64,000 bases of DNA, taken from the NCBI RefSeq assembly GCF_019857225.1, contig NZ_JAFJSY010000007.1, positions 1-64,000 of the forward strand, in the 5' to 3' direction. Numbering within the stretch: position 1 is the stretch's first letter; each line of letters opens with the position of its first letter. The position numbers and the translations under genes were made by a program. Under the pieces are notes generated by a model. That model ran no database searches and had not been told where the DNA came from. It saw only the letters and a list, made by a program, of their open reading frames with translations. Shown one piece after another: positions 25,183-34,855 of this stretch. Source of the stretch: Streptomyces plumbidurans (GTDB lineage: Bacteria > Actinomycetota > Actinomycetes > Streptomycetales > Streptomycetaceae).

Positions 25183-27527
25183 CAGCACTGAGCAGGATCC
25201 CGGCCCGTCCTCAGGCCCCGGACTCCTCGGTCCTGCGTGGCGACAAGTGGCGCATCACCGTACTGACCGACGGGCTGCTGCGCCTGGAGTGGTCCGACGA
25301 CGGCGCGTTCGAGGACCGGGCGTCGAGCTTCGCCCTCCATCGCGACTTCGCCACGCCGCAGTTCACCGTCCGCGACGGCGAAGCCCTGGAGGTGTCCACT
25401 CCACGGTTCCATCTGATGTACGACCGGCGTGAGTTCAGCGCGAACGGGCTGGTGGTCACCTCACCCACGGGCGGCCGCTGGCACTTCGGGGAACGTCTGG
25501 ACAATCTGGGCGGCACCGCGCGCACCCTCGACGAGGCCGACGGACGTACACCGCTCGACAACGGTGTCACCGCCCGGGGAGGCATCGCCGTCATCGACGA
25601 CTCCGCGTCCTTCCTCTTCGACGCCGAGGGATGGATCGCCCCGCGCGAGCCCGGCCGTCTCGACCTGTACATCTTCGCCTACGGCCGCGACTACACGGCG
25701 GCCGTCAAGGCGCTCTACGACCTCTCGGGCCGCCCGCCGGTGCTTCCCCGCTGGGCGCTGGGCAACTGGTGGAGCCGCTACCACGCCTACACCTCGGACG
25801 AGTATCTGGAGCTGTTCGACCGCTTCGCCGCCGACAACCTGCCGTTCTCCGTCGCCGTGATCGACATGGACTGGCACCGCGTGGACTCCGTGCCCGCGCA
25901 GTACGGCACCGGCTGGACCGGCTACTCGTGGGAGCGAAGTCTCATCCCGGACCCGCCGGCGTTTCTGGAGGAGCTGCACCGCCGTGGTCTCAAGACCACT
26001 CTGAACCTCCATCCCGCCGACGGCGTCCGCCCGTTCGAGGACGCCTATCCCGACATGGCTCGCGCGGTCGGAGTCGATCCGGCGTCCGGGGCCACGATCC
26101 CCTTCGACCTCACCGACCGGACGTTCCTCGACGCCTACTTCCGCATCCTGCACCACCCGCTGGAGGACCAGGGCGTCGACTTCTGGTGGATCGACTGGCA
26201 GCAGGGCACGACGTCGCGGGTTCCCGGGGTCGACCCGCTGTGGCTGCTCAACCACTTCCACTTCCTCGACTCCGGACGCGACGGCCGGCGTCCCATGGCG
26301 TTCTCCCGCTACGCAGGACCGGGAAGCCACCGTTACGGCGTCGGCTTCTCCGGCGACACCGTCGTCTCCTGGTCCTCCCTGGACTTCCAGCCGGAGTTCA
26401 CGGCCACCGCCGCCAACATCGGCTACAGCTGGTGGAGTCACGACATCGGCGGGCACACGCGCGGAGTCCGGGACGACGAGCTCGCCACGCGCTGGCTGCA
26501 ACTCGGCGTCTTCTCACCCGTCTTGAGGCTGCACTCGGCGAACAACCCCTTCATCCGCAAGGAGCCCTGGCAGTTCCCCCTCGAAGCCCGGCACGCGATG
26601 GGCGAGGCGCTGCGCCTCCGGCACCGGCTCGTGCCGTATCTGCACACCATGAACCACCGCGCCGCCATGGGCCTGCCGCTGGTGCGTCCGATGTACCACC
26701 TCGAACCCGACCGCGAGGAGGCGTACCAGGTCCCCAACCAGTTCTCCTTCGGCAGCGAGCTGATCGTCGCCCCCGTCACCTCGCCCCGGGATCCCGTGAC
26801 CTTGCTCGGCTCCACCTCGGCGTGGCTGCCACCGGGCACCTGGACCGACATCTTCACCGGCACCGTCTACAGCGGCGACCGCCAGGTGGAACTGCACCGG
26901 GACCTGGCAGGCGTGCCCGCCCTGCTGCGCAGCGGCGGCATCCTCCCCCTGGCCGGCGAGCAGGACCTGGACGCCACCCGCAATCCCGAGCACCTCGAAG
27001 TGCTCGTCGCGCCGACGGACAGCGGATCCTTCACCCTGGTCGAGGACGACGGGCAGGGCGACGGTACGAACCTTCGTACGGTCACCACGCTGCTGGAGTG
27101 GGACGCCGACCGGGCTCGGCTGACCATCGGCGCGGCCGAGGGTCCGGCAGGCATCGTCCCCGCCGCGCGCACCTGGACCGTCACCTTCCTCGCTGACCTG
27201 CCCTCCGGACCGCCCCTGGTCGACGGGCGCCCGGCCGAACTCACCGGCGAGGCAGGGCGGTTCAGCATCACCCTGCGGGCCGACACGACGAGCGTGACGA
27301 CCGTCGAGGTGAAGCTCACGGCACCGGTGAGCGCGGACCACTCCACGGCGAACATCGAGCGCATTCTCACCGCGGCCCAGACGGACAACCCGGTCAAGCT
27401 GGAGATGTGGCGCGTCGTGACCTCGGCGCAGCCCCTGCCCGCGAAGATCGCCGCACTGCACGCGCTGCACCCGCCTGCCCCGCTGCTCGGCGCGGTGGTG
27501 GAACAACTCGCCGCGCAGGGGGGCTGA
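25179..27527 (+). CDS. GH31 alpha-glycosidase
   Basis: 782 residues from the ATG at 25179, overlapping the permease remnant stop. An N-terminal beta-sandwich precedes the GH31 barrel. FWWIDWQQG holds the nucleophile Asp339 and FSGDTVVSW the acid/base Asp393. WWSHDIGGHTRG and LRLHSANNPF are also conserved in family members acting on alpha-glucosides or alpha-xylosides. A beta-rich C-terminal domain and a helical tail (residues about 720-782) follow. No signal peptide, so it is intracellular. Upstream loss of the operon probably leaves it without its original promoter, so expression is doubtful. Confidence 0.9.
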   Translation: MTALSRIPARPQAPDSSVLRGDKWRITVLTDGLLRLEWSDDGAFEDRASSFALHRDFATPQFTVRDGEALEVSTPRFHLMYDRREFSANGLVVTSPTGGRWHFGERLDNLGGTARTLDEADGRTPLDNGVTARGGIAVIDDSASFLFDAEGWIAPREPGRLDLYIFAYGRDYTAAVKALYDLSGRPPVLPRWALGNWWSRYHAYTSDEYLELFDRFAADNLPFSVAVIDMDWHRVDSVPAQYGTGWTGYSWERSLIPDPPAFLEELHRRGLKTTLNLHPADGVRPFEDAYPDMARAVGVDPASGATIPFDLTDRTFLDAYFRILHHPLEDQGVDFWWIDWQQGTTSRVPGVDPLWLLNHFHFLDSGRDGRRPMAFSRYAGPGSHRYGVGFSGDTVVSWSSLDFQPEFTATAANIGYSWWSHDIGGHTRGVRDDELATRWLQLGVFSPVLRLHSANNPFIRKEPWQFPLEARHAMGEALRLRHRLVPYLHTMNHRAAMGLPLVRPMYHLEPDREEAYQVPNQFSFGSELIVAPVTSPRDPVTLLGSTSAWLPPGTWTDIFTGTVYSGDRQVELHRDLAGVPALLRSGGILPLAGEQDLDATRNPEHLEVLVAPTDSGSFTLVEDDGQGDGTNLRTVTTLLEWDADRARLTIGAAEGPAGIVPAARTWTVTFLADLPSGPPLVDGRPAELTGEAGRFSITLRADTTSVTTVEVKLTAPVSADHSTANIERILTAAQTDNPVKLEMWRVVTSAQPLPAKIAALHALHPPAPLLGAVVEQLAAQGG

Positions 27528-27528
27528 G

Positions 27529-27563
27529 TCGCACTCCGGGCAGGGGCATCGGCGGCAGTGCGA
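27529..27563 (+). terminator. Hairpin after the GH31 gene
   Basis: TCGCACT (27529-27535) pairs with AGTGCGA (27557-27563), with an inner CCG/CGG pairing, directly after the stop codon. Confidence 0.5.
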
Positions 27564-27710
27564 GCACTCGTACGGCCGTCGTCGGCTGCGTGCCGGATCA
27601 CCACCGAGCGCGTATCGTGCGCGATCACGACACTGAGCGGGGGCCGACACAGTTCGTTCGTCCCGGCCTCCGGCGACCGGAGCCGAGCGTGAGGCCGGAG
27701 GCTGAACCGT

Positions 27711-28235
27711 ATGACCGTCGTCGTCTGGATCGTCGAGGGCACCTGGCCCGCCTGTGTGGACGCGGCGCGCGCCCACACGCCCGAGGGGTCGGAGGTCGTG
27801 CTGCTGCATGTGGCCGACGAACAGCTCCCGGCCATCGCGCACGGTGCGTTCGCGGGGCTGCTCGGACGTGGCCACCCCGAACACGATCCGGGACCCCGGG
27901 TGGAGCAACTCGCCGCCGAAGCCGCGAGCGAAATGCTGCAGCAGGCGGCCGACCGGCTCGGCCGCCCGTGCACCCGCGTCGAGCGCACCGGCCGTGTCGA
28001 ACGGGAAGTGGTCGCCGCCGCCGAGGACGCGGAGCTGCTGATCGTGGCCCGGGACGGCAACCGCAGCCGCCTGGGACCCAAGAGCCTGGGTCATCACGGC
28101 CGATTCGTCGTGGACCACGCCCCCTGCCCGGTCCTGCTGGTCTGGCCGGAGGACGCACCCGGCCTGTCCAGCATCCCGGCGCCGCCGCCACACCCACCGC
28201 ATCCCCACCCCCCGCACCCGCCGGCGGCGAACTGA
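27711..28235 (+). CDS. Universal stress protein (UspA-like) with His/Pro tail
   Basis: 174 residues from the ATG at 27711 (GGAGG at 9 nt). A single USP domain: VVVWIVEGTWPA, EVVLLHVADEQ, then AELLIVARDGNRSRLGPKSL and HHGRFVVDHAPCPVLLV. The last block is the degenerate ATP-binding G-x2-G-x9-G segment plus the C-terminal strand. After residue 150 the tail alternates Pro and His (HPPHPHPPHPP), which could bind metal; it is not part of the USP fold. Single gene between GH31 and the amidase. Confidence 0.85.
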   Translation: MTVVVWIVEGTWPACVDAARAHTPEGSEVVLLHVADEQLPAIAHGAFAGLLGRGHPEHDPGPRVEQLAAEAASEMLQQAADRLGRPCTRVERTGRVEREVVAAAEDAELLIVARDGNRSRLGPKSLGHHGRFVVDHAPCPVLLVWPEDAPGLSSIPAPPPHPPHPHPPHPPAAN

Positions 28236-28280
28236 GCCGTCAAGTCTCCTTCCATCAGCCGAGGTTGACGCCGGTTCGCC

Positions 28281-28303
28281 CGGAGGAGGATCATCCACCT
28301 CCG
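28281..28303 (+). terminator. Possible terminator after the stress-protein gene
   Basis: CGGAGG (28281-28286) and CCTCCG (28298-28303) can pair, 45 bp after the stop. The stem is short, so the call is weak. Confidence 0.35.
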
Positions 28304-28402
28304 AAGTGGCGAGGACATGGCTTCACCGAAGCTCGCAGCCATGCGTGCACCGGCCCGGTCGATCCCGCTCATTGAATTCTCTTCAGCTTCGGGGACTGAT
28401 AC

Positions 28403-30322
28403 ATGACCACTAGAGATGCCGGGCACGGCAACGCGTCGCGGCTCCGCCGTCGTGCGCTGATCGCGGCGGGTGCCACGCTGGTCGTCGCGGGGGCGATGGC
28501 CGTGCCGGTGACGGCACTGGCCACCGACGACACCGACTCTCCGTCGACCACCCTGGCGCAGGACTTCGCGAGCGCCGCCCACGAGTACCAGGTCCCGCGC
28601 CAGGTGCTGATGGCGGTGGCGTACCAGGAGTCCGCCTGGGACGCGCACTCCGGGCAGCACAGCACGGACGGCGGCTACGGGCCGATGCACCTGACGGACG
28701 TCACCCCCGCCATGCTGGCCTCGGGCGACGCGGGCGCGGCAGGTCGCGGGAATCTGGCCTCGATGGCCGCGGACCCCGCCCTGCACACCCTCCAGGCGGC
28801 GGCGAAGCTCACCGGCCTGTCCGCCGAAAAGCTGCGCACCGATCCGTCCGCCAACATCCGCGGCGGGGCGGCGCTGATCGCCTCGTACCAGAAGAAGGCC
28901 ATCGGCAGCACGTCCGCCGAACCCGACAACTGGTATGCGGCCGTGGCCCGGTACAGCCAGTCCACTCAGCGACAGGGTGCCGCCGCCTACGCCAACCGGG
29001 TCTTCGCCACGATGAAGGAGGGCGCCGCGCGCACCACGGAGGACGGCGAACGCGTCACGCTCCAGGCCGACAGCGAAGTCCGCCCGGCCACCGGCCAGTT
29101 GGCCGACCTGCATCTGAAGTCGGCGGCGGACACGAACACCGAATGTCCCGCCACCGTGGACTGCACCTTCGTCCCGGCGTCTCCGTCCAACGGCCAGGTC
29201 TCCGACCGTCCCGCCGACGGCATCCGTATCGACACCATCGTCATACACGACACGGAGAGCTCCTACGACGCCGCCATCTCGGCCTTCCAGACGGCGGGCG
29301 GCAGCGCCGCGCACTACGTGATGCGCTCCTCGGACGGCGCGGTGACACAGATGGTGCCCACGAAGGACCTGGCCTTCCACGCGGGCAACTACTCCACCAA
29401 CATGCACTCGATCGGCATCGAGCACGAGGGCTACGCCTCGCACGGCGCCACCTGGTACACCGAGGCGCAGTACGAGGCCACGGCCGACCTGGTGAAATAC
29501 CTCGCCGACCGGTACGACATCCCGCTCGACCGTCAGCACATCATCGGCCACGACAACGTTGCCGGTCCGAACTCCTCCCTCGTCGCCGGGATGCACTGGG
29601 ACCCGGGCCCGTCCTGGGACTGGAACCACTTCATGAACCTGCTCGGGGTGCACACCGGACGGCACGGGGTCGGTCCCGTCGGCTCGGTGGTCACCATCGC
29701 TCCCGGCTTCGAGGCCAACCGGCAGACCGTCCAGATCTGCCCGTCCGACGACCCCACCGGCGCCACCACCGCGTGCACCGAGACCACGCAGGCGTCCGAC
29801 TTCGTCTATCTGCGCACCGCACCCAGCGACAGCGCCCCGCTCTTCGGGGACCAGGCGATCCACCCGGGCGCGGCCGGTACGGACCGGATCAACGACTGGG
29901 GCAGCACCGCGCAGTCGGGACAGCAGTTCGTCGTCGCCGACCGGGACGGCGACTGGACCGCCATCTGGTACAGCGGCTCGAAGGTGTGGTTCTACAACCC
30001 GCACGGCTGCAACACGGCCCCGGCGCACGGCGTGCAGGTGATCAAGGCCGCCGGTACCTCCCCGGTCGCGGTGTACGGCTCCAGCTACCCCGACGCCTCC
30101 GAGTACCCCTCGGGCCTGTCCCCCTCCACCCAGGCCCCGCTGAGCATGTACACCGTCCCGCCCGGCCAGGCCTACGTCGCCACCCGGCCCCCGGCCCTCA
30201 CGGACGACTTCTTCCCCTCCAGCGGCAAGGTCGTCATCGGCGCCAAGCCGATGTACACCCTCCAGTACAACCACCGCGTCGCCCTCGTGTACGCGTCGGC
30301 GGTCACGGCCGAGGACAAATAG
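28403..30322 (+). CDS. Secreted cell-wall hydrolase: transglycosylase-like domain plus Amidase_2 domain
   Basis: 639 residues from the ATG at 28403 with GGGGA upstream. A basic N-terminus and signal peptide ([20 protein letters not shown]) end near TALA. Residues about 48-200 are SLT-like ([20 protein letters not shown] with Glu76; [12 protein letters not shown]). Residues about 270-420 are an N-acetylmuramoyl-L-alanine amidase: TIVIHDTES with zinc ligand His282, [20 protein letters not shown] with His383, and a following [12 protein letters not shown]-terminal SH3-like region binds the wall. It should cut both glycan and peptide-side bonds of peptidoglycan. It ends in a strong terminator. 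Confidence 0.9.
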   Translation: MTTRDAGHGNASRLRRRALIAAGATLVVAGAMAVPVTALATDDTDSPSTTLAQDFASAAHEYQVPRQVLMAVAYQESAWDAHSGQHSTDGGYGPMHLTDVTPAMLASGDAGAAGRGNLASMAADPALHTLQAAAKLTGLSAEKLRTDPSANIRGGAALIASYQKKAIGSTSAEPDNWYAAVARYSQSTQRQGAAAYANRVFATMKEGAARTTEDGERVTLQADSEVRPATGQLADLHLKSAADTNTECPATVDCTFVPASPSNGQVSDRPADGIRIDTIVIHDTESSYDAAISAFQTAGGSAAHYVMRSSDGAVTQMVPTKDLAFHAGNYSTNMHSIGIEHEGYASHGATWYTEAQYEATADLVKYLADRYDIPLDRQHIIGHDNVAGPNSSLVAGMHWDPGPSWDWNHFMNLLGVHTGRHGVGPVGSVVTIAPGFEANRQTVQICPSDDPTGATTACTETTQASDFVYLRTAPSDSAPLFGDQAIHPGAAGTDRINDWGSTAQSGQQFVVADRDGDWTAIWYSGSKVWFYNPHGCNTAPAHGVQVIKAAGTSPVAVYGSSYPDASEYPSGLSPSTQAPLSMYTVPPGQAYVATRPPALTDDFFPSSGKVVIGAKPMYTLQYNHRVALVYASAVTAEDK

Positions 30323-30352
30323 CGGCCCGCTGACAGCAGCCCTTTCGCGGCA

Positions 30353-30394
30353 CCGGTGGTGCACAGGACGTCCGAACGCCCTGTGCACCACCGG
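30353..30394 (+). terminator. Strong terminator after the amidase gene
   Basis: Perfect 15-bp stem, CCGGTGGTGCACAGG (30353-30367) with CCTGTGCACCACCGG (30380-30394), and a 12-nt loop, 31 bp after the stop. Confidence 0.9.
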
Positions 30395-30443
30395 CATTTC
30401 GGTCATGCGGTGTGCCTGTCACTGCGTCCGAGAGGTCTCCCCT

Positions 30444-31748
30444 GTGCCGTCCTCTTCTCCTGGCGTGTCCGACTCCGTTCGGCCTGTTTCGTCGAGCCTG
30501 TGGCGGGACGGCGACTTCCGCAGGCTCTGGGTGGGGCAGACGATGTCCCAACTGGGCGAACAGGCAAGCCTCGTGGTGCTTCCGCTGTTCGCCGTCCTGA
30601 CGCTCCATGCCGGCGCCGGCCAGTTGGGCGCCCTGCGCGCCGTGGGACAGGCGCCGATCCTTCTGCTCTCGCTCTTCGTCGGGGCATGGGTGGACCGGTT
30701 GAGGACGCGCACTTTGATGGTGCTGGCGGACGCCGGCCGGACACTGGCCCTGGGTGCCGCTGCCGTGGCCGGGCTTCTCGGTTGGCTCGGGCTGCCGGCG
30801 CTGCTCGTGGTCGCGTTCGCTGTCGGGGCTCTGTCCGTGGTCTTCGACGTGGCGTACCAGGCGTCTTTGGTACGGCTGGTGGATCGCGGTCAGTTGGTGC
30901 GCGGCAACAGCGCGCTGGAGGGCAGTCGTTCCGCCGCGCAGATCGGCGGTCCGGCACTCGGCGGTGCGCTGGTGTCCGTGCTGTCGGCTCCGATCGCGGC
31001 GGCGTCCAGCGCCGTGTTCTTCGCTCTGTCGTTCCTGTCGATCCGCCGGAGCGGGCGCGGCGAGAACGTACCGGATCGCCCGGAACACCCTCCCCGGGTC
31101 TGGCGGTTGATCCATGAGGGCCTCTGCTTCGTTGTGCGCGACGGCTCGCTGCGTACCGTGTGCTTCGCGTCGGCCACCTTCCAGTTCTTCTTCGCGGCAG
31201 TCATGACCGTCTATCTGCTCTTCCTGCCACGCGATCTGCACCTGTCGGGCACCGCCGTCGGGCTGGCGCTCGCGGCGACGGGCCCGGGCGCGCTCCTCGG
31301 CTCGCTGCTGGCTGCCCGTCTGCCGCGCCGGTTCGGGTACGGCGTCGTGCTCGTGTCCGCGGCGGCGCTCGGCGACGGCGCGTTCCTGTGCGTGCCCGCA
31401 CTGCACGGCTCGTCCGGTGCGACGGTTTCGGCGCTGCTCGCCGTCAACTTCGTCTTCGGGACCTTCGGCCAGCTGGTGAACGTCACCATCATGGCCGTAC
31501 GGCAGACCGTCACGCCGGACGCGATGCAAGGCCGCGCGGCCGCGACGATCAACTGCGTCGGCATGGGGATGACCCCGCTCGGCTCGCTCCTCGGTGGCTT
31601 TCTCGCGGAAGCGTGGGGCACGCGCAGCAGCCTCCTGGTCGCAGCGGCGGGCATGTTGCTGTCGCCCGCGCTGATGGCCGTGTCCCCGCTCGCGCGCCTG
31701 GGGCGCACGCTTCCCGCCAGGGTCCGGTACGCGCCGCCCACGCCATGA
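30444..31748 (+). CDS. MFS efflux transporter (DHA3-like)
   Basis: 434 residues from the GTG at 30444, preceded by GAGG at 8 nt. It starts SSLWRDGDFRRLWVGQTMSQ, then loop 2-3 GAWVDRLRTRTLMV, and FDVAYQASLVRLVDRGQL with RGNSALEGSRSAAQIGGPAL. Twelve helices of normal length. It is the same subfamily as the 817-2043 gene but with an intact N-terminus. The substrate is unknown, probably a drug or secondary metabolite. A regulator is not adjacent. Confidence 0.88.
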   Translation: MPSSSPGVSDSVRPVSSSLWRDGDFRRLWVGQTMSQLGEQASLVVLPLFAVLTLHAGAGQLGALRAVGQAPILLLSLFVGAWVDRLRTRTLMVLADAGRTLALGAAAVAGLLGWLGLPALLVVAFAVGALSVVFDVAYQASLVRLVDRGQLVRGNSALEGSRSAAQIGGPALGGALVSVLSAPIAAASSAVFFALSFLSIRRSGRGENVPDRPEHPPRVWRLIHEGLCFVVRDGSLRTVCFASATFQFFFAAVMTVYLLFLPRDLHLSGTAVGLALAATGPGALLGSLLAARLPRRFGYGVVLVSAAALGDGAFLCVPALHGSSGATVSALLAVNFVFGTFGQLVNVTIMAVRQTVTPDAMQGRAAATINCVGMGMTPLGSLLGGFLAEAWGTRSSLLVAAAGMLLSPALMAVSPLARLGRTLPARVRYAPPTP

Positions 31749-31799
31749 GCGCGTGGGGCTGCCGGCTGCGCGTACCGGACCCCGTGAAAAGGACGTACC

Positions 31800-33221
31800 T
31801 CAGCTGCCGGACACCGTGTCCTCGAACGTGGTGCCCGCGGAACGGTATGCGTTGATCTTTGCCGTGACCTGGGCCGGGGTCAGGACCTGGTCCTTGACGT
31901 GGAGGACGTAGTCGACCTTCTCGTCGTAGGAGCGGGCGGTCGTGCTGGTCTGGCCGGCGAGGTCGATCAGCCACTGGTTGAAGTTGATCGACATGGGCCG
32001 CTCGGGCAGGTACGTGGCGTCATGGGTGCCGAAGAGCTGGCCGTCGATGTAGTACTTGATGCTGCTGTTGTCGATGGTCAGCAGCAGATCGTGCCAGCCG
32101 GCGTAGCTCTGCCGGCCCTCGGTGTGCTGGTTGACCGCCTGCCACGGGTCCGGGTTGTAGGTCTCCCAGGACGTCGTGTACAGGATGTTCGACGACTCGC
32201 CCCAGCCTCCGTTGGGCAGGTACTCGAAGTCGTACTCCGAGTAGTCGTCGGCCATCGGCGCCGTGAGGTCGTTGATGGTGAAGAAGGTCTCGACGAGGTG
32301 GTCGCCGTCGGGGCCGGACACGGGGGCGTCGGAGAAGTTGACCCGCGCGGCGTACGTGCCGTTCTTGAACTTCATCGCCTTGGTGACGACTTCGGTCTGC
32401 TTGGTGCTCTCCGCGGTGCCGGCGGTCGAAGTCCGCAGGTTCATCACGGAGTTGCCGCCCGTGCTGGCGAAGGTGACGTTCTCCGGGGACCAGGTGGCTC
32501 CGGGCACTCCGGGCCCGCCCGAGTTGGAGCGGACGTTCCAGCCGTTCTCCGAGATCTTCGGGTCGCTGGAGGTGGAGTAGTTGAAGTCGTCGAACAGGCT
32601 CTGCCCGTCGGCCGGGGGGTCCGTGGGCGGGTCGCCCGGGTCGTTGCCCTCGGGGGCCGCGCCCCACACCGTGCTGCCCGCCAACTGGGCGGTGATGTTG
32701 GGCCAGTTCGCGTACGACGTCTGGGAGGCGCCGAAGGAGTAGTCGTCGCTCTGCTTGAGCGGCTGCCAGTCGGAGCGGTAGAACCGCAGCTGCATGTCGC
32801 CGGTGTCCGCGCCAGGGGCGAGGCTGCCCGCCCCCGAGGTGAAGCCGATGTCCAGGTAGCGGTCGGCGGTGGCGGTGGGGTGGGCCAGGGTGCCGAAGGT
32901 GCCGGTGATGTTGGCGCAGCCCTTGACTGCCCACGAGCAGGCGAAGCGGTAACTGGCGCTGCTGGAGTCGGCCTTGAAGTAGTAGCGCACCTTGACGCCG
33001 GAGAGCTGGACGGTGCTCGCGCCGGTGTTCTTGACCTTGATCCAGGGCTCGGACTGGTCGGCCGTGGCGCCTGTGGCGCTGGTGCGGTACTGGACGGTCA
33101 CGGGTTCATCGGCCGCCCGCGCCGTGCCGGACAGGGCGGCGAGTCCGCCGGCCGCGGTGGCCATCGCCACGGCTGCCGCTGCGGCGACGCGCCATCTGCT
33201 GGGGGTGGGATGCGTATTCAT
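31800..33221 (-). CDS. Secreted CBM3 plus GH16-type glycoside hydrolase
   Basis: 473 residues from the ATG at 33221 (AAGGAA at 4 nt). A Sec signal ends TARA. Residues about 40-180 are a CBM3-type cellulose-binding domain (VQYRTSATGATADQSEPWIK; KVRYYF; LRFYRSDWQPLKQSDDYSF). A Pro/Asp linker follows, then a GH16 jelly roll. The catalytic strand is SEYDFEYL: Glu329 nucleophile, Asp331, Glu333 acid/base, the EXDXE form. It lies 45 bp after the GH20 gene in the same direction and is probably the last gene of the das-like operon. The likely target is a beta-glucan in cellulose- or chitin-rich walls; the exact linkage is not readable. Confidence 0.85.
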   Translation of the reverse strand: MNTHPTPSRWRVAAAAAVAMATAAGGLAALSGTARAADEPVTVQYRTSATGATADQSEPWIKVKNTGASTVQLSGVKVRYYFKADSSSASYRFACSWAVKGCANITGTFGTLAHPTATADRYLDIGFTSGAGSLAPGADTGDMQLRFYRSDWQPLKQSDDYSFGASQTSYANWPNITAQLAGSTVWGAAPEGNDPGDPPTDPPADGQSLFDDFNYSTSSDPKISENGWNVRSNSGGPGVPGATWSPENVTFASTGGNSVMNLRTSTAGTAESTKQTEVVTKAMKFKNGTYAARVNFSDAPVSGPDGDHLVETFFTINDLTAPMADDYSEYDFEYLPNGGWGESSNILYTTSWETYNPDPWQAVNQHTEGRQSYAGWHDLLLTIDNSSIKYYIDGQLFGTHDATYLPERPMSINFNQWLIDLAGQTSTTARSYDEKVDYVLHVKDQVLTPAQVTAKINAYRSAGTTFEDTVSGS

Positions 33222-33266
33222 GCTGTTCCTTCCGGAGGGGGTCTGACCTTCGGGTGAGGGTGCGGA

Positions 33267-34796
33267 TCAGGGGTGTCGGCTGATGCCGAGGGCATCGAGG
33301 CGTGCGGTGTGCCCGCGCAGGCGCGAGGTGAAGTCGGTCCACGGAGTGGGTCCGCTCCAACTGCCGTCGGCCAGGGCGCACAGGCGGGGGAAGGTGAGGT
33401 ATTCGACGCGTTCACGGGTGGTGGCGTACTCGGTCCACAGCTGGGCCTGGGTGCCCAGGACGCGCGCGGCGGCCTCCGGGGTGGCGCCCTCGGGTACGGG
33501 CTCGTAACCGTGGGTGTCCCGCAGGCTGACGACGCCTCCGGGCTGGCCTGCCGGTTCGTCGGCCGCGGATGTCTGCGGGTAGTCGAAGTACGTGGCACGG
33601 TGGTAGGAGTTGATCACCTGGTGGCCGCGGCCCGCGGCGGCGAGGGCGTGCGCGGGGTCACGCCAGGCCATCACCGTGAAGCCGTCCGGCAGTTCCGTGC
33701 CGGTCTCGGCCCACCCGACCGGCTGCCGCCCGTTGAGCCTGAGATGCGCGCCGACCTCGCCGAGGAACCAGCGGTGCAGCGCGGTGCTGTCGCTCAGTCC
33801 GGTCTCCCGCAGGCGGGTGGCGGCCACCGAGCTCTGTGTCCATTCGGTGAGGGGGCACTCGTCCCCGCCAACGTGGATGTGGTGGGAGGGGAAGACGTCC
33901 ATGACTTCGTCCAGCACGGTGCGGCAGAAGTCGAACACCTCGTCGTGGAGTCCCAGGATGGTGTCGCACACTCCCCACCTGGTCCACACGTCCAGGACGC
34001 GGTCGGGGTGGTTGCCCAGGTGCGGGTAGGCGGCCAGGGCGGCCCGGGTGTGGCCAGGCATCTCGATCTCGGGCATGACCGTGATGCCGCGTGCCGCCGC
34101 GTACTCGACGAGCCGGGCAAGCTCCGCCCGCGTGTAGGCACCGCCGTGCGGTACGCCGTCGTAGCGCTCCCCGGTCGGGCCGATCAGGGACTGGAGTCGG
34201 TGGCCGCCGATCTCGGTGAGCTTGGGATAGGCGGCGACGGGCATCCGCCAGCCCTGGTCGTCCGTCAGGTGCAGATGGAACACATTGATCTTGTGCAGGG
34301 CGAGCAGGTCGACGTAGCGCAGCAGAAATGGCAGGGGCTGGAAGTGGCGGGCCACGTCGAGCATGGCTCCGCGCCAGGGCCGGTGCGGCAGGTCGGTGAT
34401 CTCCGCGCAGGGCAGCGACCAGGGCGTGTCGCGTTGCGGCGCGGCCGACAGGGCCTGTGCGGGCAGGAGTTGGCGGATGGTCTGCACACCGCGCAGCAGC
34501 CCGGTGACCTCTCGGGCCCGCAGCAGTACGGATTCGGGTCCGATCGTCAGCCCGTAGCCCTCGCCGCCCAGACCGGTCAGGGCGGAGTCGAGGGCGAGTA
34601 CGACGGCTCCGTCGGCGGCCGTCCTCAGCGGCAGCCCGGTGGCGGCTGCCAGGGTGGTGCGCAGCAGGTCGGCCGCCGGTTCGGCGCCCTTGCCGACGCG
34701 CAGGCAGGTCTCCTGGGTGAGGGTGAAGTGACCTGATTTGAAGCGGGACTTGGTGGGGCGGGGCAGAAGGGTGGTGTGGGGTGGGGGCGTGATCAC
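33267..34796 (-). CDS. GH20 beta-N-acetylhexosaminidase
   Basis: 509 residues from the GTG at 34796, with GGAG at 8 nt. An N-terminal GH20b domain precedes the barrel: HRPWRGAMLDVARHFQP, KINVFHLHLTDDQGWRMPV, and the catalytic pair Asp312-Glu313 in HVGGDECPL. It also has MPEIEMPGHTRAALAAYP and a late VLGTQAQLWTEY. No signal peptide, so it should cleave imported chitobiose or N-glycan fragments to GlcNAc. It follows the two permease genes, the position held by DasD in the S. coelicolor das locus. Confidence 0.92.
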   Translation of the reverse strand: MITPPPHTTLLPRPTKSRFKSGHFTLTQETCLRVGKGAEPAADLLRTTLAAATGLPLRTAADGAVVLALDSALTGLGGEGYGLTIGPESVLLRAREVTGLLRGVQTIRQLLPAQALSAAPQRDTPWSLPCAEITDLPHRPWRGAMLDVARHFQPLPFLLRYVDLLALHKINVFHLHLTDDQGWRMPVAAYPKLTEIGGHRLQSLIGPTGERYDGVPHGGAYTRAELARLVEYAAARGITVMPEIEMPGHTRAALAAYPHLGNHPDRVLDVWTRWGVCDTILGLHDEVFDFCRTVLDEVMDVFPSHHIHVGGDECPLTEWTQSSVAATRLRETGLSDSTALHRWFLGEVGAHLRLNGRQPVGWAETGTELPDGFTVMAWRDPAHALAAAGRGHQVINSYHRATYFDYPQTSAADEPAGQPGGVVSLRDTHGYEPVPEGATPEAAARVLGTQAQLWTEYATTRERVEYLTFPRLCALADGSWSGPTPWTDFTSRLRGHTARLDALGISRHP

Positions 34797-34855
34797 GGGC
34801 TGTCTCCGGGGGTCGCGTTGAGGAGGAGTGCGCAGGTGCAGAGGGCGCGGGAGGA

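Noticed and set aside
28236..28402. Possible c-di-AMP (ydaO-type) riboswitch before the cell-wall hydrolase gene
   Set aside because: Such riboswitches precede wall hydrolase genes in actinobacteria, but the conserved sequence blocks are not visible here; only ordinary short hairpins are.
28094..30406. A 770-codon minus-strand frame
   Set aside because: Antisense shadow of the amidase gene with no recognisable domain.
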